Shown: positions 31,839 through 43,779, numbered from the stretch's first letter. The stretch: DNA of 64,000 nucleotides from Bathynomus jamesi (GCA_023014485.1 JAJOZX010008840.1:5001-69000), one strand, 5' to 3'. A program made the numbers and translations. Notes: generated by a model from the sequence alone, not told the origin.

Positions 31839-32277
31839 GGATCTTTTCCGTTTGACTGCCGCCATTGAAACATAAGAGGTGAGTGGCCCCCAGCCTTCTT
31901 TACTTAGCCTTATAAGGCTAACCAACGAAAATTTCACGACCTAACCTAACCAATCGTTAGGTCAACTGTACGACCTTGACGATTGGTTAGGTTAGGTCGT
32001 GATATTTTTGTTATTTAGCCTTATAAAGCTAACTAAAGAAGGCTGGAGGCCCTGATCTTCAGGTGATCCCCTTATTTTTCTGAGTACACGATTAAAACTT
32101 AAAAATTAAGCATGGATCTTGAAAGTAATTAAAATTGTTTATAAGAAACAAAATTTGAAGGGGAAATTAAGAAAAGCTTTTTTATAAAGTAACTTATTTT
32201 GTATCATCAAGACATTTCAGTTAAAATACAAAAAGTTTAATTATATTTCAATGGCGGCAGTCAAACAGAAAAGATCC
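31839..32277. mobile_element. MITE with GGATCTTTTC ends, 8-bp TSD
   Basis: Perfect 8-bp TAATTTAC on both sides (31831-31838 and 32278-32285). Ends GGATCTTTTCCGTTTGACTG and its near-complement (one change). Encloses a second MITE at 31884-32069. Confidence 0.88.
31884..32069. mobile_element. GGATCACC MITE, copy 1 (left end eroded)
   Basis: Shares the GCCTTCTTTA-TTAGCCTTATAA arms, the CCTAACC core and the right end TTCAGGTGATCC with the copies at 34608 and 63412. The left terminal GGATCACCTGAAG is lost where it meets the outer MITE. Confidence 0.8.
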
Positions 32278-32300
32278 TAATTTACTTAAGCTCCCGTCTC

Positions 32301-33175
32301 TTCGATTTTCATAAATTATACATCGGTAGCTTTCGTTTCTTCATTAGGAATGCGATTTAGACACTCTAGTAAGGGAAATGCTTCAAAACCTAACCTAACA
32401 ACCTAAAAAAAAAAAATCTAGTTTTAACCAAACTTTTCTGGTCAATTTTGAGGTGCTTTGCACGAATCTGCCATTGGTTTCCTGTGCAAATGCATAGTTT
32501 TTTGAGATATCGTACCATAAACGTATAGGATATGTTCATGTTACGAGATCTCGTAAACAACGCATTACCACAGGAAACGTGCAAAACACCTCAAAATTAA
32601 CCAAAAAAGTTTGCTCTCGTCATTTTCGTTTAAACTAACGAAAATATCACGACTTAACCTAACAATCATCAAGGGCGTACAGTTGACCAAACCGGACATT
32701 CAATTAACCTAACAGGTTAATATTGGTTATTTCACCTAAATATCTTCTGATCTTTTCGTATTAGGCACTCACTGTCTCATTTCGGGCAAGTTAAGGATGA
32801 GAGAATAACGCCGTAATTGATAAAAACATCCAATGCTTTGTGTTCATCTAGGACACATGGCGAATCAAGTCCTCAAAGTCGAAATCACACGAACGGCACG
32901 TCATAATTCTATCGGAAACGCCACCAAACTGAATCCAATTAGAATTTACACGAATACTAATGTTGTCAATCTGGTGATTTTTTTTCTAACTAAAAAACAC
33001 TAGATTTTCATTAAAAATCCTGTAAAACTACAAACTCGCTAGACTTTGTTTTTGAAACTATCTACATCTTTGTTAGGTTAGGTTTTGTTTTGAAGCATTT
33101 CCCTTACTAGAGACTGTCTAAATCGCATTCCTAATGAAGAAAAGAAGGTACCGATGTATAATTTATGAAAATCGG
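32301..33175. mobile_element. Foldback element, about 0.88 kb
   Basis: Arms of about 95 bp: TCGATTTTCATAAATTATAC at 32301 and its complement near 33155-33175, including AGGAATGCGATTTAGACA and GGAAATGCTTCAAAACCTAA. CCTAACC motifs sit at the inner end of each arm. The interior has no gene; near 32640-32720 it shares an AAGGGCGTACAGTTGACC block with other MITEs here. Confidence 0.75.
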
Positions 33176-34189
33176 AGGTGGTCAGGCAAGTCAGGCTGAG
33201 CCTGACCTGTTATTTCTCCTGCTTTGGACTTCAAAAAATTGACAATACACAATCCCATCTCTTGTGAAGTTGTCAGGCTAAAAATTTCCCTCCCTCCATC
33301 CATCAATCATCTAAACCCCATTTCCCCAGTGAGGGTGTGGAGAAAGACGCGGGAAGAGAGGGAAGATGTGTGGCTAAAAATTATGAGTCCGATATATTTA
33401 CTTCATAAAACATGTTATAATGACCATGTTAGGATTTATAAATAAGGTTATATAGCTATTTGCATATACACTGTGACTGTACATAAAGTTAATTATTACT
33501 GTATTATTATGCATCTTCTCAAATAACAAAACCTTACAACTCTCATAAAAATGCACAATTCCGTCTTGTCAGGCAAACAATTTTGTCTGACGTCTCTCTT
33601 TGAAACATGTGATGATGTAACTCTTATGATTTATTTATAATGTTATAAAGTCATTTGGATATTCACTATACAGTAAAGTTAATTAATATTTTAAATGATT
33701 TATTACTTTGTATCCACCGAATAACCAAGTTTTTAATGTTCGAGGTCAGGCAAATTCATATTTGCCTGACGACTTGCTGCTGTGCCAAATGTGTTATCTT
33801 GAATTACTAAACATTTAAAAGCAATATTTGCATATCATACTGGGAGTTGGATATTTCTATATTATCTACTTTTGCATAGTACAGTAAATTTTAGGAAATT
33901 TAATACACAACATATGGGAAGTGTTCATTTTATATAAAATCAGTAACATCTGCGTCGAAACACAGCTCTTGGTATGACGTCACGTGGTGACGTCAACGCG
34001 TTGCATACGAGGTGTCACGACATTTTGAATGTTGAAATCTCGTGGGATGAAGATAGTTTAAACCAGCCTGAAAACCTTTACGCAAAACTAGATGACTTTT
34101 TATTTTTTATATTTGCTGCTTTGAAGAATTGCTTAGCAATGCTGAAAAACTACTTGATGTTTTACAGTGCAGGATAGTGGACATAGAAT
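33176..34189. other. Non-coding with scattered GTCAGGC motifs
   Basis: No supported gene. TCAGGC or its complement GCCTGA recurs at about 33181-33210, 33270, 33568 and 33747-33775, partly as short inverted pairs. May be decayed hAT sequence leading into the next feature. Confidence 0.4.
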
Positions 34190-35084
34190 TTGCAAAAAAG
34201 AAAATTAATGATTTTATTAGTTTTTTGGAAGGGAAAATTAATGACAAGTTATAATGAAATTTTTAAAAAGACATATGACATAGTAAGTTGTTCGACCATT
34301 CCTCCCCCCTACTAAGAGACTCGGAGGAAAAGTGATACTTTAAAGAAATTTACTTTAGCATTCTGAATACCTCTGTAATAGCCTTGAAGGAACGATTTGA
34401 ATGCATTCAGTTCTCATTTTTTGAGCTGTTGAATTCATTAATGTTTGCAGTATATAAAGAAAATTTCCCCCAAAATTTAATAGAAGCACTTTAATATAAA
34501 TAAGTACAGTAATCTATTTGACGTAAAAGCTTTAACGTCAAAATTGAAATACATAACATCTATCAGGACTCAGATTTTTGTCAGTGCAAACATGCAAAAG
34601 AAATTTTGGATCACCTGAAGACCAGGGCCCCCAGCCTTCTTTAGTTACGCTTATAAGGCTAACTAACGAAAATATCACAACCTAAACCAATCGTTAGGTC
34701 AACTGCACGCCGATTGGTTAGGTTAGGTTAGGTTGTGGTATTTTCGTTAGTTAGCCTTATAAAGCTAACTAAAGAAGGCTGGGGGCCCTGATCTTCAGGT
34801 GATCCGAAATTTTAAAGCTTTATCTTGACCTTACAACAACCTTACCTGAAACGATCAAATTAATTCGGCTCCTTTTGACAATCCTTGTAACCAGTGTGTC
34901 AACGGAAAAAAGTTTTTCAACGCTTAACAGAATAAAGACGTACCAACGGAATACCATGTCAGAGGAAAGAATTGCCTTAGAGAATGAAATTGTAATATCA
35001 CTAGAGAAAAATAAAATGTTGCACGAGAAAGTAATTGAAGAATTTGCATTAAAACCAAGAAGATTGGAGTTCATGTATAAATAA
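34190..35084 (+). pseudogene. hAT transposase C-terminal half, interrupted by a MITE
   Basis: Degraded frames before the MITE include IALKERFECIQF. After it: LTTTLPETIKLIRLLL, then in a second frame VTSVSTEKSFSTLNRIKTYQ and RNTMSEERIALE, ending KPRRLEFMYK at 35084. This is the hAT dimerisation domain (V-S-x-ER-x-FS-x-L, RxTM-x-x-RL). Stops and the frame change show inactivity. Confidence 0.7.
34608..34805. mobile_element. GGATCACC MITE, copy 2
   Basis: Perfect 8-bp GAAATTTT on both sides (34600-34607 and 34806-34813). Ends GGATCACCTGAAG and its exact complement. Long inverted arms with TTAGTTA-CCTTATAA and a CCTAACC-rich centre. 198 bp, non-coding. Confidence 0.92.
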
Positions 35085-35173
35085 ATAAGGTAAGGCGATG
35101 TTTTATTTCCTAAATTTATGCCAGTTAAAAATATTCTAATTATATTATTATACATAATACATATCACGGTGAG

Positions 35174-35178
<5 letters not shown>

Positions 35179-35231
<53 letters not shown>
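35179..35231. repeat. (TA)n(CA)n microsatellite
   Basis: About 24 TA units then a few CA units; the pogo element begins directly after. Confidence 0.95.
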
Positions 35232-35233
<2 letters not shown>

Positions 35234-37177
35234 GTGCATTCCGGTTTACTGGGACACATTGGGACCAAGGTGTTTTGGCCCAATGAAGCGGCTGGCCCAA
35301 TTATGAGAACGTTATTTAGTACAATACTGTAGGCTAAAACGATATTACTCTTAAATTTTTTTTTTTTAAAAGCTGTGTACAAATGCAACTCTAAACATTT
35401 AAAAGAAGGACAGAGTACTATGAATGAATACTTTACAAAATTTGCAAATTTATTTATTTAAAGAATTTGTCTAAAGTTGGCTGTTGCAAGGATTTTACTG
35501 ATTGTAAATGAACAAAATCAATACACGCATCTAAGGCCGATTGAGGGCACTTTTCCTTCCCTTCCTGCATAAAGTACTGCTGCAGGGCACGTATGTGCGC
35601 GTTTGCCTCCGCGTGAGTTATTTTTCAAGGCTCAGGTTCATCCTCCTCGTCGCTGTCTGAATCTCTTCGCTGACGTTTCACTGCTATCTGCTCAACAGTA
35701 GTGTCCTCACAATCTTCATATTCGCTGTAACACTGCAAATTGTCGTCAATGTCATCATAAACCTCGTGACTGGTAACACATGGCGATGTCGTCATAGCTT
35801 CAATCTCTTCTGCTGGATTCCGCTACTGCATTAGCAGATATTGAGAAACCGCAATGGCGAAAGCAGTTTTGAATAATTTTGGAGTTAATTCCTCGCCACT
35901 GCGACTGATGAATTCTATAGCTTGGAGAAGGTTAATTTTCGCACTTACTTCTTTAGCTGTTGATGTTGTGGTTAGGAGATTTTCTTCAATTGCTTCCAGA
36001 GTGCACTTTACCAGTTCTTTACGATAGACTGTCTTTAAATTTTTGATGATTTCCTGATCCATTGGCTGGAACAGTGTGGTTGTTAGGTGTCAAACGCCAA
36101 TCTTGTGTTCTTTATGCAATTCAGATGTGGGTGAGCCGAGCAATTGTCCACAAACAATAAAAATTTACGCGACTTTCGTTGCAAAGCTGCATCCCATGAC
36201 ATCAGCCACTCAGTGAACAAAACTGCAGCCATCCAAGCGTTTTTGTTTGCACGATAAGTGACCGGTAAGCTGTCCATGTTCAAGCCTTTAAAACATCGTG
36301 GTTTCTGATTCTTGCCGATCAAAAGAAGTTTCAATTTGTCATTTCCAGACACGTTGGTACATCATAGCATAGTTACACGAGCCATAGCTTTTTTAAAACC
36401 AGAAATTAATTAGCTTGATAAAGACCAGTTTCGTCGGCGTTGTAGATGTCATCAGCAGAAAAATGAGCGAGCAGCTCAGGCAGTATGGTCGACTTCCATT
36501 GCTCAGCTCCGACAGCGTCGGCACTTCCTTTCTCGCCGTGCGATTTTTTTAATTTAATGTTATGCCTTCCTTTCCAATGAGACAGCCAGCCATCCGTTGC
36601 TTTGAAGTTGTCATGTCCCAACTTGAGCAAGCTCAACCCCCTTGGTTTTCAGTATGGGACCACTCACATGGACACCACGTGCTGTCACAATGGAAAATCA
36701 CTGATTAAGAGCATCATCGACGTCTGGGTCCTTTCCATCTCGCTTTCTTTTCATGGAAGTCCCAGGCTGATCTTCACTCAAAGTCCATTCTCGGCGCAGT
36801 TGTTCTTGCTGTTTCAACAATCTACCAACAGTAGATTTCGACACCCGTAATCTCCGCGAGTTGTCGTTGACTGGTGTTAGCCGGCAGAGATTTGATTTTG
36901 TCCATCAGATCAATTTTCTCAGCGAGCGAAGGGTCTTGTTGCCGTGACATTTTGAATCACACTGAGCAGTGAGAAACAATCATCAGCCTGACTTAACTTC
37001 CTTCCTTGTTCATGGGATTGACGTCACAATTTTCGGACCAATAAAGTGGCGCAGTTGGCTATATTAAGCAGAAAAAAATAACACTAGTTAATTGTAATTG
37101 TTTTTGTCCTCAGAAGATTGACCCAATAAACCGGCTGCCCCAAGTTAAACGGCGGCCCAAAAAACCGGAATACACTA
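35232..37177 (-). mobile_element. pogo/Tigger-type transposon
   Basis: Ends CAGTGCATTCCGGTTT and the complement of TAGTGTATTCCGGTTT, each followed by CTGGG/TGGG-rich sequence. TA follows the right end; the left TA is not kept (CA). Codes for a broken transposase on the minus strand. Confidence 0.8.
35823..36950 (-). pseudogene. pogo/Tigger transposase (HTH, CENP-B-like, DDE), broken
   Basis: Starts at the Met near 36950 with MSRQQDPSLAEKIDLMDKIK, then a helix-turn-helix (RQLAEITGVSKSTVGRLL). The second DNA-binding part contains WLSHWKGRHNIKLKK (36636-36406). The DDE domain shows DDIYNADETGLY (first Asp), ending early after YQAN; GNDKLKLLLIGKNQKPRCFK and FVDNCSAHPHL (second Asp) at 36352-36083; QxMDQEIIKNLKTVYRK (third Asp block) at 36062. 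Frameshifts separate the pieces. An acidic region lies downstream near 35640-35800. Confidence 0.8.
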
Positions 37178-37185
37178 TAATATAT

Positions 37186-39396
37186 TAGGGTGTCACTTAT
37201 TTTTCAACTTAAGTTACCGTGCTCTGACCCCATCAAAGTATGCCATATGAAACACAAACACTGTCTACAAAGTTTTATCGAGATATTTTAATATTTAGAG
37301 GTCGCTCAACGGCTTCGAAGTATTGGATACGAGATTCTCAGAAACTGTGAATATAAACAATTTCCAAATGTATTTAAAAAATTTATTATGTTCCTACATT
37401 AGCAGGAAGTGCACAAGACATTACCATAATATTAAGATGAAGTACATTAACATCAGACAGTAGCGTAATTATGATTAATCATTATTTCCACTCAAGGTAT
37501 GCTTTTGTCCCCATGTGCAATGCTTGCGATGGTCTTCAACAACCTAGAGAAGAGACTGGAGTTCATCTTTGGTTAGGTATCCAGAAAAATCCTGGATGAG
37601 AGCAACTCCACGTTCAGCAAAGTCATTTGTTACAGTTAGAATTTTTACAGTCTCTTTCGCAGTCTGGTAATGGGTATCATCCTCCCATTGCTCAGCAGTT
37701 TTCTCCAAGAATTCATCTGGGAGGTTGAGCTTCGTGAACAATGATTTTGTTTTTTTTGTTAGTTTTCCAAGCTTTTTTGTTTCACAGTATCCAGATCAAC
37801 AACCACACGTTTTGGGGTTCTCTTGTCCATCAACACTAGTCATAGATATGACCATGCGATTTTTTTTTATATCAGGGAGGACATCGTCATCGAAAAAAGA
37901 AAGACCCACCAGCTCTTCAGACACATGCCATAAATGAGCTGCCATCTTCTGTGAAGTTACCATGGCAATGCGTGGATGGATGTTTGAATACTTTATTAGT
38001 GACTGTAGGAGATGATCATTTTGGGGAGCACTAATAGCGAAAGGGCACGTGGTCCAAGCTTTCACATAGATGCATACAATAAAAATGCGAAAGTCGCGAA
38101 GTCCTCTTTCCTCACGGTTTGTTAACTTAAATTGTGATCTGAACATCCAAATCTTTAACGAATAGATTGCCTTTGACGTCCATCGTGCCTGATGCATCGC
38201 TCCGGGAGCATGAAAAACTACTATACGATTAGAGACAGCACCAAGGAACAGACATGCCAGTTCAAGTAGCTCCTTATAGTCGTCTCGCGGGATTTTTGTA
38301 GTCATTGCAGATTTAGAGAAGCTAATGAGACCTTCCTTTACAGCAGAAGTGGCAATTTCATCAGTGGTGGAGTCTTCATACCGCTTTGGATCAATGTCGT
38401 CCCACTTTCCTTGAAATCTCTTAAAAAGTTGGACATATGTAGCTAATGTGGGGCTCATGCATTCTTTAAAAGCTGTTGCAGCCAAAACTTCGATGATGTG
38501 ATGTCTGCAGGCCAGATGGAGTAGGTCACGTTTCAGCATCTGCTGTAAAGTAACGCAAGTCCTAGCCACTAGACCAGTACTGGAGCTAGTTGTATCGAAG
38601 GATATAGCTTGGACCTTTTCTTCAATATCCCACTTACGGAGAGCTTCACTGACAGCTGCAGCTTGTGCTTTTCCAGTTCCAGATACGAGCTTTGGAACGC
38701 CAAGAAGCTGATGTATTCCCTGACCTGTTACTATGACAGGAAGACGATCAATTTTTTTCTTCCAGTAATTTCCGGTAATAATTTACCATCTCAGTGTACA
38801 GTAAGAGGTACATTCGGCTTGAAGTTTTTCATGACGGTCATAGAGTGCTTCCCTTTGCTTCTTTCGTTCACGTCGGATGGTCTCTCGATTCACAGCAAGA
38901 GCAGGGATACCATGGCTGAGACTTTTCGCAGTCTCCGCAATAATCATAGCAGCACGATCAGATACTTTACAGCGATCTAGAACTGCTGTGAGACCAGGCG
39001 TGGTGACTTCTTTTCTTCCCCGCTTGAAAGGGGGTTTCTGCCTACTTGTTCCAGGAACAGCTTCAGGTTCTGATTCCTCTTCCTCAAAAGTCGATGAACT
39101 GCTGCTCTCTAGTGTAACAGAATCTAACAATGAATCATTGCTTTGTTCTGCGCACACATCCTACCATTAAGGCGACTGAAATGATATTGGGGTTTGGCAT
39201 AGAAAGGAAGCGAATTTCAGTTTAGGAAAAGTAACGACAAGTCATCAAAATTTTAATGGCCTTGAGCGACCTCTAAATATTATTTTCTCATGAAACTTCA
39301 TAATCAGCGTTTTTACGTGCAATGTCACATTTCTAGAGTGTCAAACCGAAACTTCTTGATGGTTCAATTCTTACCATACAATTAAGTGACACCCTA
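37186..39396 (-). mobile_element. hAT-like element, DTT/CRHH-type transposase
   Basis: Ends TAGGGTGTCACTTA and its exact complement. Both flanks are TA-rich (TAATATAT and ATATATAT), so an 8-bp duplication is likely but not provable. A GAGCGACCTCTAAATATT block occurs inverted at both ends. Sits 8 bp from the pogo element. Confidence 0.8.
37475..39157 (-). pseudogene. Transposase with FDTT...CRHH core, frameshifted
   Basis: N-terminal 39157-38783: acidic region, then RKEVTTPGLTAVLDRCKVSD and a REKKKQRE-like basic helix. The middle (about 38780-38570, shifted frames) has KLIVLPVIVTGQG and a second Asp block ISFDTTSSSTG. 38569-37796: RDLLHLACRHHIIEV (CxxH), RFQGKWDDID, HAPGAMHQARWTSKAIYSLK. C-terminal from 37741: NDFAERGVALIQDF and LQVVEDHRK, ending near 37475. 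Order of Asp, CxxH and the late NDFAERG-V-L block suits a hAT-like RNase H core. I have seen this protein type in arthropods as uncharacterised; the name of its lineage is unknown to me. Confidence 0.65.
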
Positions 39397-39418
39397 ATAT
39401 ATATATATATATATATAT
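39397..39418. repeat. (TA)n
   Basis: Short TA run between two elements; it provides the target of the right-hand one. Confidence 0.9.
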
Positions 39419-40485
39419 CAGGGATGGGAAACTGAATCGAACTGGAATCGATAAACTGATAAAACCGATATTATTTTATGAACTGAAATCCAAAAAAACT
39501 CGAACTGAAAAAAATTGACAACTAAAATCGAAATTCGAACTGAAATTGGAAAACAATCAAAAACTGAAATCTGAATTCGAATAGATTAAAAATAAGTTTT
39601 GCGTTTGTTTTGAGGAGCATTTGGATTGCAAAAAAAATATATAAATAACGTGAATTATTTTCCTTTTTCTTGCGACTTAACATTTGTATGGATTTAAAAT
39701 ATCCATTTATCCTTTAATTCGATGTAGAAAATAACGCGGCTGAAAGTATCATACTAGATAGAGACAATGGTTTTAAAAAGAAAGAAAAAAAAAGAATTAG
39801 GGAGGACAATTTTTATCCCATATCAAAATACTTTTCAATAATGATTGTGCTCCTTTCGTTGACCTAAGTTTAATCACTTGGTAAGGACGCCTTCAGTTTT
39901 TTTTCTGACCATTAAAACTTTCAGTTCGATAATAGCTATACTATCTATATTTACGTAAGTGAGTGAGATAATCCGTGGGAATGACCAAACTTCAACTCAA
40001 ACGTTAATCCTTTGGAATGTTATTCTAATCTCTTATCTATTTTTTATATATTTATAAATGTCGTGTGCTTTAAAATTTAAAAAGTTTACGATTAATAAAA
40101 CATTTCGAATTGAAAGTTTTTTGTTAAATAAAACTTTGTGAATGAAATGAAGCGAATAAGTAAAAAAAAAAAAAAAAAAAAGATGTTTCGTGCTGATTCA
40201 GTTGGCTATAGATACTTACATGTTTAATCATACAAAAGTAAAGATAGTTACTAAAGCAAATTCTCTCTTTGAAAACAGAAATCGAATGCAAATATAAAAT
40301 TAAATCCGAATTTGTCAATAGGGTACCCCCCAAAAAATAATAAAAATAGTACAAAGAAATTCTTAAAGAAATGTGAAAAAAAAACTGGAATCGAAATTTA
40401 AATTGAATCTAACCGAAAATATAAAACTTTAATCGAAAAATAAACTAAAATCGAAAACTGGACTTCAAATTTTTTCCCATCCTTG
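39419..40485. mobile_element. Non-autonomous hAT-like element, CAGGGATGGGAAA ends
   Basis: Ends CAGGGATGGGAAA and the complement of CAAGGATGGGAAA. ATATATAT flanks both sides. Subterminal AATCGAA/AACTGAA motifs are repeated densely at each end. No transposase is seen in the 1067 bp. Confidence 0.8.
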
Positions 40486-40645
40486 ATATATATATATATA
40501 CACAGTATATATATAAACGAAAACAACTTAAAAACTCAAAACCTCCTTTATCACATGGTTCTTTCATTTTTTCGATGCCTGTAAAATAAAAACGGCAATA
40601 ATATTTGTTTTGGTATATTCTTTGGGATCTATCCCTCTCATGGTG

Positions 40646-40699
<54 letters not shown>

Positions 40700-40735
40700 A
40701 TGGGGTGAATTTCACAAACACGTGAAATGAATGAT
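40486..40735. repeat. TA microsatellites and AT-rich spacer
   Basis: TA tracts at 40486-40512 and 40648-40697 surround an uninformative spacer. Confidence 0.85.
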
Positions 40736-40888
40736 GATGCAAACCCACAAGGAAAAATAAAAAATTATTCAAAGGTCTTTCGTGTATTCAGTAGTACACC
40801 CCGTCAGGGAAATGACGAGGTGTACTGTTGAATACACGAAAAGCCTTGGAACCATTTTTTCTTCTTCGTGGGTTTGCATCACATATCC
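40736..40888. repeat. Imperfect hairpin, about 150 bp
   Basis: TGATGCAAACCCACAAGG near 40736 is matched by its near-complement ending at 40888; inner parts TTCGTGTATTCA/TGAATACACGAA and GTACACC/GGTGTAC also pair around a 12-base loop. Non-coding, transposon-like. Confidence 0.7.
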
Positions 40889-40889
40889 T

Positions 40890-41680
40890 GACAAAGCTAA
40901 ACTCTTCGCTCAAACTTAAGCCTCCAATTCAACCCTGGACGATTCCAGTGCTGTTCCTCCACCTCCTCCTTCTTCTGACCTAATTATGTCTCAAATTAGA
41001 ATTTCTTCTAAGGATGTTTTTTTCTGCCCTATTTCGGCTCAACTCTAGGAAGGCGTACGGTACTGATCGTGTTCCTCCTGTTGTTCTTCAGAACTGTGCT
41101 TCTGTGCTGTGCTGTGCTGTGCTGTGCTGTGCTGACACCATGCCTAGGCAAACTCTTTCGTCTTTGTCTTTCATTTGGTATTTTTCCTTCGTGCTGGAAG
41201 TTCGCTTTCATTCAGCCTGTCCCAAAGAAGGGTGACCGCCCTCAACCCTCCAACTATCGTCCAATTGCTTTGATTTCTTGCCTTTCCAAAGTTTTTGAAT
41301 CTATCCTTAATAGGAAGATTCTTAAACCCCTCTTCTCGCAATCATCTTTCAGATCGTCAGTATGGGTCCCCCAAGGGACGCTCTACTGGCGATCTTCTTG
41401 TACTAGCTTTTGGTAGTGTGTGGCACAAATCTTTAATTTCGAAACTGCTCTCTCCTTCGGTTTCTATCCTTGTATCTGTGTCTTCATCTCTAATTTCCTT
41501 TCTGGCCGATCTACAGCCGGTTGTAAATGGCTACTGTTCTTCTCCTAAAGTTATCAACAGTGGTGCTCCTGGGTTCTGCCCTTTCACCCACTCTTCACTT
41601 CTCTACCCGCTTCGCAAGCGTCCCTCTCAACAGTCATTCCATGCTTTTGTGGGCATCACCTTTGTTCTCTCTCTCGCATA

Positions 41681-41681
<1 letters not shown>
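40890..41681 (+). pseudogene. Non-LTR reverse transcriptase fragment with a TGTGC repeat
   Basis: Frames carry LFRLNSRKAYGTDRVPPVVL, LFRLCLSFGIFPSCWK, PVPKKGDRPQPSNYRPIALI and SCLSKVFESILN: the fingers region of a LINE RT of Jockey/RTE-like type. Then VWHKSLISKLL and GAP-like PQG equivalents follow. The catalytic YADD block is absent because sequence ends in a TA tract. A (TGTGC)n run at 41101-41134 interrupts the reading frame. Confidence 0.7.
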
Positions 41682-41771
<90 letters not shown>

Positions 41772-41773
41772 TA
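41682..41773. repeat. (TA)n microsatellite
   Basis: Long TA tract with a few AA/TT interruptions. Confidence 0.95.
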
Positions 41774-41782
41774 CCGGGTTAG

Positions 41783-41907
41783 TCCCGTTCTGGTTTTAAA
41801 ATTTTATTACAACAAAACCAAGAGATAAGCAACAAAATGCCAAAACTGCATTATTCTATATCTTTTGGTTTTGTTGTAATAAACTTTTAAAACCAGAACG
41901 AGACTTT
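41783..41907. repeat. Foldback about 125 bp
   Basis: GTTCTGGTTTTAAAATTTTA and ACAACAAAACCAAGAGATA are matched in reverse by TATCTTTTGGTTTTGTTGT and AAACTTTTAAAACCAGAAC. A TCCCGTT/AACGAGA step lies at the outer ends. Looks like a small MITE. Confidence 0.75.
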
Positions 41908-43043
41908 GTGGACACCCGTATAATTATTTATATTAACCACGAATATTGTGTACTCTGGTAGTGCGTATGTTTCGTCTATAGTGTACCTGTGGTTAGTGTC
42001 CCAAGTGACTCGTCTGTCTTTCCAATATATTTTACTTCAGAGATTGCGTACTCCGTGTCTGACGACTTTTTTATACCGACTCTCTCTGGTTGAGTTTTCC
42101 TTCGACTTTGCCATTTTCCAGAACTTTTGAAAAACCAATTGCCCGACCACTTGTATAAAAACTAGGTACATTATATTCACCAGATAAAGAGCCGTATTTC
42201 ACTAATTTTTTTAATCTAATTATAAAAAAAAAAAAAAAAAAAAGATGCAGCAGTGTCAAAAAAGCTCCTATAATATTTACGTCGAAACCCTTTCTCGTTG
42301 AAATTCGAATAAGAAGTGAACACGAAATCAAAAACTGGGAGACACTGAGAACGATTTTGCCTAAACTTCTAGAGCAATACCTAATTCCTGTTCGATATTT
42401 TACAGTTCGATAATCATTGATTGCTGTTCATTTTGGAACGAGTGAAAAAGATTCCTCCCTTTTGTTGATTCAAGAAGCAGAACGTGACTTTAAGGATAAG
42501 AAAAAATGTTATATTCCCTAAATAATTGTAATTGTTAGATTAAAATTATTTTATTTACCATTTTTGATAAACAGTTGCGTAAAATAAGATTTATCGCGTA
42601 TTTTTATAATAATTTTTGGAAGGAATGAAAGACCCAAAGAAAAACTTGTATATATTTATATTAAATTTGTATTTGCAATACATCCTTTTCGGCAATAGCT
42701 AGTCGAAACATGCTAAAATCCATGGTAAAAAGTTATTTTACACTGAGCATGACTCCATTACCTATATATATATACACATACACATTGTGTGTGGGTGTAG
42801 GTGTAAGAGAGAGAGAGAGAGAGGGAGAGACTGACAGACTGGTCATTTTAGTTTAGTATTAGATGTGGCAGTAAATTGGGTGTTCAGTTTTCCACTTCAT
42901 TTTGTTTTATCGACACTTTCCACACGAGCGCCATATTGATTCAAGTAAAACATTAAAAATCCGCTCCAGTATATTTGTAATTTCGTATATTTACTTTCCT
43001 GAAATCCATTTAACCTTTTATGAAATGTGATTTCTGTTAAACC

Positions 43044-43094
<51 letters not shown>

Positions 43095-43145
43095 CAGACA
43101 CACACAGACACACACAGACACAATATATATATGTAGATATATACA
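41908..43145. other. Non-coding stretch with microsatellites
   Basis: No supported gene. Tracts: poly-A at 42226-42243, (GA)n 42808-42828, (CA)n 43048-43091 and CACACAGA units to about 43120. Confidence 0.6.
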
Positions 43146-43713
43146 CAGGGTGTACACTAATTGTCCTTACAACTTCTCTTTCAAATAAAAATATTAGGAA
43201 ACGAGGTACATATACACCATTTTTTGTGCCACTGTGAGAAAAAGTAATAGTTTCACGTGGTAGTTGAAAGATGTCAGATTATTGTACAGGATGTACACAA
43301 ATTACGAAAAAAATACGAAATTCCCTTAACATCCATTTACCAAATCGATGGATTGGCCGTGGGGGGCACCTCTCTTGGCCGGCCAGATCACCAGACATAA
43401 CACCCTGTGACTTTTTTCCATGGGGTTATGTAAGACTGCGTGTACACTACTCCGGTGGCTAACATCGACGATTTAAAGACCAGAATTGCTGCTGCTGTTG
43501 CGAGAGTTGACGTTGAAATGTTGCAGCGTACATGGATGGAGATAGAATACCGTTTGGACGTCTTACGTGTGACAAATGGTGCCCATGTTGAATGTATTTG
43601 AGATTGTGTGAAACTTTATTACTTTCTCCCACAGATAGCGTAAAAACGGTATGTGTACCTCGTTTTCTAATGTTTTTATTTGAGAGAGAAGTTGTAAAGA
43701 TAATTTGTGTACA

Positions 43714-43716
<3 letters not shown>
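43146..43716 (+). mobile_element. Internally deleted DD41D transposon
   Basis: Near-identical inverted ends of about 70 bp: GGTGTACACTAATTGTCCTT at left and the complement of GGTGTACACAAATTATCTTT at right, both continuing through ACAACTTCTCTTTCAAATAA-like sequence. The N-terminal two thirds of the transposase is deleted. Confidence 0.8.
43271..43601 (+). pseudogene. DD41D transposase C-terminal third
   Basis: LPNRWIGRGGHLSWPARSPD and ITPCDFFPWGYV (third catalytic Asp in PCD), then, after one frameshift near 43455, VANIDDLKTRIAAAVARV and a C-terminal NGAHVECI with stop at about 43599. The first and second Asp blocks are gone. Confidence 0.75.

Positions 43717-43779
<63 letters not shown>
43717..43779. 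repeat. (TA)n microsatellite
   Basis: TA tract separating two DD41D elements; it supplies the TA target of the right one. Confidence 0.95.

Noticed and set aside
33974..34177. 67-codon frame near 34 kb
   Set aside because: No motif recognised; probably part of decayed hAT sequence but not supportable.
42897..43157. 86-codon frame with NQYGARVESVDKTK
   Set aside because: Looks faintly like a transposase tail, but much of it is CA-repeat translation and no flanking motif supports it.
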